Origin: Bacillota bacterium
GTDB taxonomy: Bacteria; Bacillota; Desulfotomaculia; Desulfotomaculales; Desulfohalotomaculaceae
Reading direction: 5' to 3'
NCBI GenBank assembly: GCA_009711615.1
Contig: VENI01000009.1
Location: forward strand, 310,001 to 374,000
DNA length: 64,000 nt
Within the stretch, counting starts at the first letter, position 1. Each line of letters begins with the position of its first letter. Shown here piece by piece: positions 63,776-64,000 of the stretch. The position numbers and the translations under genes were made by a program. The notes beneath the pieces were generated by a model. The model was not told where the DNA came from, did no database searches, and saw only the letters and a program-made list of their open reading frames with translations.

Positions 63776-63884
63776 TTTTATGCTCCCGAAATTATGAATT
63801 TTATATATAATTTCTTTATTTATACTTTGAGTTCCTTTAAATTTGTAAAATATTATGTTTATTTGTAGAATTTTCATATAATAG

Positions 63885-64000
63885 TTAATTTGTCAAGGGA
63901 TATAAAATCATTTCTTGACCCGGCATAATCAATCTAGGATTTTCAAGGTTGTTTATCTGCCAAAGTTGCTGCCATGTAGTTAATGATACTGCTGGCTTTT
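63885..64000 (-). CDS. C-terminal LysM domain of a protein cut by the window edge
   Basis: The minus-strand frame ending at 63885-63887 reads TTWQQLWQINNLENPRLIMP and GQEMILYPLTN, a LysM domain end. The 5' part is outside the window. It is upstream of the racemase on the same strand and may belong to the same operon or be a separate cell-wall protein. Confidence 0.7.
   Translation of the reverse strand, partial: KPAVSLTTWQQLWQINNLENPRLIMPGQEMILYPLTN

Overview
The window reads as chromosome of an anaerobic, low-GC Gram-positive bacterium of the Clostridia, probably Peptococcaceae-like. Supporting signs are strong GGAGG ribosome sites with frequent TTG starts, a SigI/RsgI pair, an SLH-domain protein, Rex, an NHLP/Nif11 peptide locus and glycyl-radical metabolism. 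The species cannot be named from the sequence. Most genes lie on the minus strand.

Region 1 (about 0.7-19.4 kb) is a catabolic microcompartment locus for a C2 sulfonate. A fused TRAP transporter and its binding protein import the substrate. A glycyl radical enzyme carries the residues expected of isethionate sulfite-lyase (C465, E467, R186, Q190, W371, R675, F679, G802) and, with its activase, should release sulfite and acetaldehyde. A PduP-type aldehyde dehydrogenase, PduL and an EutQ-like protein would carry acetaldehyde through acetyl-CoA to acetyl-phosphate inside a shell of three BMC-H proteins, one PduT-like BMC-T and one BMC-P vertex protein, with PduS/PduT as an electron outlet. A PAS-AAA+-Fis regulator and an iron-ADH-family protein flank the locus. 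Three matches to -24/-12 (sigma-54) promoters, each with copies of a GTTGY-N4-TTGCA-type site, precede dctP, the shell operon and the ADH gene. This points to one sigma-54 regulon.

Region 2 (19.5-29.9 kb) is mostly housekeeping or envelope genes: NDH-2, a metallophosphoesterase, an MBL-fold hydrolase, a cell-wall amidase, Rex, a BASS-type transporter and an SLH protein with seven exact-length 21-bp repeats.

Region 3 (30.1-49.5 kb) is an envelope and metal island: two PspA-like proteins, three SHOCT-type small membrane proteins, a CopA ATPase with a methyltransferase, Lgt, a membrane aminopropyltransferase-like protein, several small Met/His/Cys-rich exported proteins, a two-component system, an M23 peptidase and sigI-rsgI. 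Up to twelve promoters here share one architecture: four short GTCA-like blocks at exact 11-bp spacing, the last 10 bp upstream of the -10. The OmpR-family regulator encoded in the island is the obvious candidate for binding them.

Region 4 (49.8-64.0 kb) is a single minus-strand operon. It encodes a divergent alanine-racemase-fold enzyme, two extracellular substrate-binding proteins without permeases, a sensor-MFS fusion, a GNAT-like protein, an NHLP-type export system (HlyD, C39-peptidase ABC, second ABC) and four Nif11-type precursor peptides with conserved leaders and unrelated tails. No recognisable peptide-modifying enzyme is present. This is the most novel-looking gene assembly in the window.
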